Source of the DNA: an uncultured Pseudoalteromonas sp.
GTDB taxonomy: Bacteria > Pseudomonadota > Gammaproteobacteria > Enterobacterales > Alteromonadaceae
Length of the DNA: 61,580 nt
NCBI GenBank assembly: GCA_947493455.1
Contig: CANLRB010000025.1
Location: 1-61,580 of the forward strand
Direction: 5' to 3'
Below the pieces are notes generated by a model. It made no database searches. It saw nothing but the letters and a program-made list of their open reading frames with translations, and was not told where the DNA came from. Each line of letters opens with the position of its first letter. Position 1 is the first letter of the stretch. Shown here one piece after another: positions 59,849 through 61,580 of this stretch. A program made the position numbers and the translations under genes.

Positions 59849-60068
59849 AAATTATGTAATGGCTGCATGCAGGGAATTAGGGATTTAACGTATATCATCG
59901 TTCATATTTTGCTTTGGTTTAACAATTCATCCATGAAGTCGCAGCCATCGGTCGTCCTGACCTCACCTCAAAAGACTGCGAAGCGTTGCTTCGGTTCTTT
60001 TTCGCCCCGATAATTTGTCGAACCCTAATCGAGGGTCTCACCCTCCCTATAAATTGCGGGCATAAAAA

Positions 60069-60093
60069 AACGCCTGAGTCTGTCTCAAGCGTT
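60069..60093. terminator. terminator of tRNA-Ser (repeat copy 2)
   Basis: Same hairpin as in copy 1. Reading the minus strand it lies about 18 bases past the tRNA-Ser 3' end and runs into seven T residues. Confidence 0.85.
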
Positions 60094-60108
60094 CTTTTTA
60101 AATTATGT

Positions 60109-60200
<92 letters not shown>

Positions 60201-60333
60201 GCAAATGCACTGTTTGCAGTGTCGGCTATAGTATGCAAAGCGTTATTGCAAGGCAAGCTATTTTTTAAACGACACTGTTAACAGCGGTATTTTTAACCAG
60301 TACAACAGGTTAAATGCTCTTCCAAGCAAATAA

Positions 60334-61392
60334 TTAGGTATTGTTTTTTTGCGTTAAATTAAGTGATGCTGAAAAGTCTAACATGCGATTTAACGACTTT
60401 AATGCGCCATCACGCAACGACATATCAACAAATACTTCTTTACCCTCTGGATTAATAAGAGCCTCTTCTAGCGCTTTGAGGCCGTTCATTGCCATCCACG
60501 GGCAATGCGCACAACTTTTACAGGTTGCGCCTTCACCAGCGGTTGGCGCTTCAAAAAACTCTTTCTCTGGGCACAGCTGCTGCATTTTATAAAAAATACC
60601 GCGATCTGTTGCAACGATAAACTTTTTATTATCAAGCGTCTGAGCGGCTTTAATCAATTGACTCGTTGAACCAACTGCGTCAGCTAAGTCTACAATCTCC
60701 TCAGGTGATTCTGGGTGCACTAACACGGCCGCATCTGGGTGTAACGCCTTCATGTCCTTCAACGCTTTAGTCTTAAACTCGTCGTGTACAATACAAGCAC
60801 CGTTCCACATAATCATATCGGCACCCGTATTCTTTTGAATATAACCGCCTAAATGTTTATCAGGTCCCCAAATGATTTTTTCACCCTGCTCGTCAAGGTG
60901 TTCAACGATTTCTAGCGCACAACTCGATGTGACAATCCAATCAGCACGCGCTTTAACAGCTGTTGATGTATTGGCATAAACTACCACAGTGCGATCTGGG
61001 TGTTGATCACAAAATGCTGAAAACTCGTCAATCTGACAACCTACATCGAGTGAGCAAGTCGCTTCAAGTGTTGGCATTACAACTGTTTTTTCAGGCGTTA
61101 AGATTTTTGCTGTTTCACCCATAAAACGCACACCAGCAACAACAATTTTCTTTGCCGGGTGAGTGCTGCCAAAGCGTGCCATTTCAAGAGAGTCTGCAAC
61201 GCATCCACCGGTTTCTTCGGCAAGCGCTTGAATCACAGGGTCACAATAATAATGCGCCACAAGAACCGCGTCTTTTTCAATTAGTAACGCTTTGATTCGC
61301 TCTTTATATGCGATTTGTTCGTCGTTTGATAACGGCGTAGGTTTTGGGGGGAATATATAGCCTTCAGGCATAATCTGTTCAGCAAAGCTCAT
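60334..61392 (-). CDS. nadA: quinolinate synthase A
   Basis: [4Fe-4S] enzyme of 352 residues that condenses iminoaspartate with dihydroxyacetone phosphate in NAD synthesis. Recognisable parts are [40 protein letters not shown] and the C-terminal cluster-ligand region [13 protein letters not shown]. The length and start ([15 protein letters not shown]) fit the family. It is monocistronic between two tRNA genes on the same strand. Confidence 0.97.
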   Translation of the reverse strand: MSFAEQIMPEGYIFPPKPTPLSNDEQIAYKERIKALLIEKDAVLVAHYYCDPVIQALAEETGGCVADSLEMARFGSTHPAKKIVVAGVRFMGETAKILTPEKTVVMPTLEATCSLDVGCQIDEFSAFCDQHPDRTVVVYANTSTAVKARADWIVTSSCALEIVEHLDEQGEKIIWGPDKHLGGYIQKNTGADMIMWNGACIVHDEFKTKALKDMKALHPDAAVLVHPESPEEIVDLADAVGSTSQLIKAAQTLDNKKFIVATDRGIFYKMQQLCPEKEFFEAPTAGEGATCKSCAHCPWMAMNGLKALEEALINPEGKEVFVDMSLRDGALKSLNRMLDFSASLNLTQKNNT

Positions 61393-61504
61393 AAAATCTC
61401 GACCGCTAATTGCTCTTAAAAATTGTCGCGAATTATACGCAAAATAAGGGCCAAATGACAGTTTTGTGTATTTAATTTTAGAAGAATTTGAATATTTTTA
61501 GAAG

Positions 61505-61580
61505 TGGTGGGTCATGATGGACTTGAACCATCGACCAATGGATTAAAAGTCCACTGCTCTACCAACTGAGCTAATGACCC
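61505..61580 (-). tRNA. tRNA-Lys (anticodon TTT)
   Basis: On the minus strand the acceptor gggtcat pairs with atgaccc, followed by A and an encoded CCA (61507-61505). The loop cttttaa gives anticodon TTT. Its 5' end coincides with the window edge. Confidence 0.96.

Noticed and set aside
59735-60013. Open frames of 76-92 residues in the tandem repeat
   Set aside because: They run through a terminator hairpin and duplicated non-coding sequence, with no Shine-Dalgarno or protein-like composition.
60292-60314. Hairpin tttaacc/ggttaaa as nadA terminator
   Set aside because: Only 7 bp, AT-rich, and no U-run after it; not convincing.

Overview
The window is a chromosomal segment of a marine gammaproteobacterium, most likely an Alteromonadales member of the Pseudoalteromonas type. 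The evidence is the housekeeping gene order from ubiF to lipA, moderate-to-low GC, and many marine-type accessory genes. It opens on a tRNA-Gln and closes on a tRNA-Lys; nothing rRNA- or CRISPR-like was seen.

Region 1 (1-23.1 kb) is conserved core. ubiF faces miaB-phoH-ybeY-ybeX-lnt, covering ubiquinone, tRNA and rRNA maturation and lipoprotein acylation. A Lon-like protease and a zinc-ribbon protein on the minus strand follow. Next come leuS-lptE-holA-nadD-rsfS-rlmH-mrdA-rodA-rlpA, then dacA, then ybeD-lipB-lipA. Genes overlap or nearly touch, and clear hairpin terminators follow dacA and lipA.

Region 2 (23.1-31.4 kb) is a patchwork of small membrane proteins, a choline-kinase-like kinase, GNAT acetyltransferases and unknown exported proteins. 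It includes a dead IS1182-type transposase, a 68-bp palindromic element that cuts off the 5' end of a secreted-protein gene, and an isolated integron-type gene cassette (29917-30920). The cassette has a recognisable attC site and carries a divergent nucleotide-cyclase-like gene, with no integrase nearby.

Region 3 (31.4-44.0 kb) has an orphan periplasmic binding protein and a compact five-gene SWIM / DUF5691 / MoxR / DUF5682 / VWA operon. A convergent gene for a 1355-residue envelope protein follows.

Region 4 (44.2-59.5 kb) is the most interesting part. Two neighbouring modules contain the same functional classes built from different families. Module A (44.2-51.0 kb) has RimK ATP-grasp, AstE/AspA zinc deacylase, RimB-type protease, MscS, a ZntB/CorA transporter, LysR, and small exported two-cysteine proteins with a DUF413/MaoP-like protein. 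Module B (51.3-59.5 kb) has a GshB-like ATP-grasp, an N-formylglutamate-amidohydrolase domain fused to a DUF1704 'QEGLA' metallopeptidase, MscS, MgtE, LysR, and again a two-cysteine + DUF413 pair, plus a GGDEF protein and a 29-residue membrane peptide. A LysR-type dyad (TTGTC-N5-GACAA) recurs in five intergenic regions and suggests one regulon. My inference is a system that adds and removes amino-acid or peptide tags in response to osmotic or divalent-cation conditions; the substrate is unknown.

Region 5 (59.5-61.6 kb) holds a 251-bp tandem repeat ending exactly at the 3' end of a tRNA-Ser, then nadA and tRNA-Lys.
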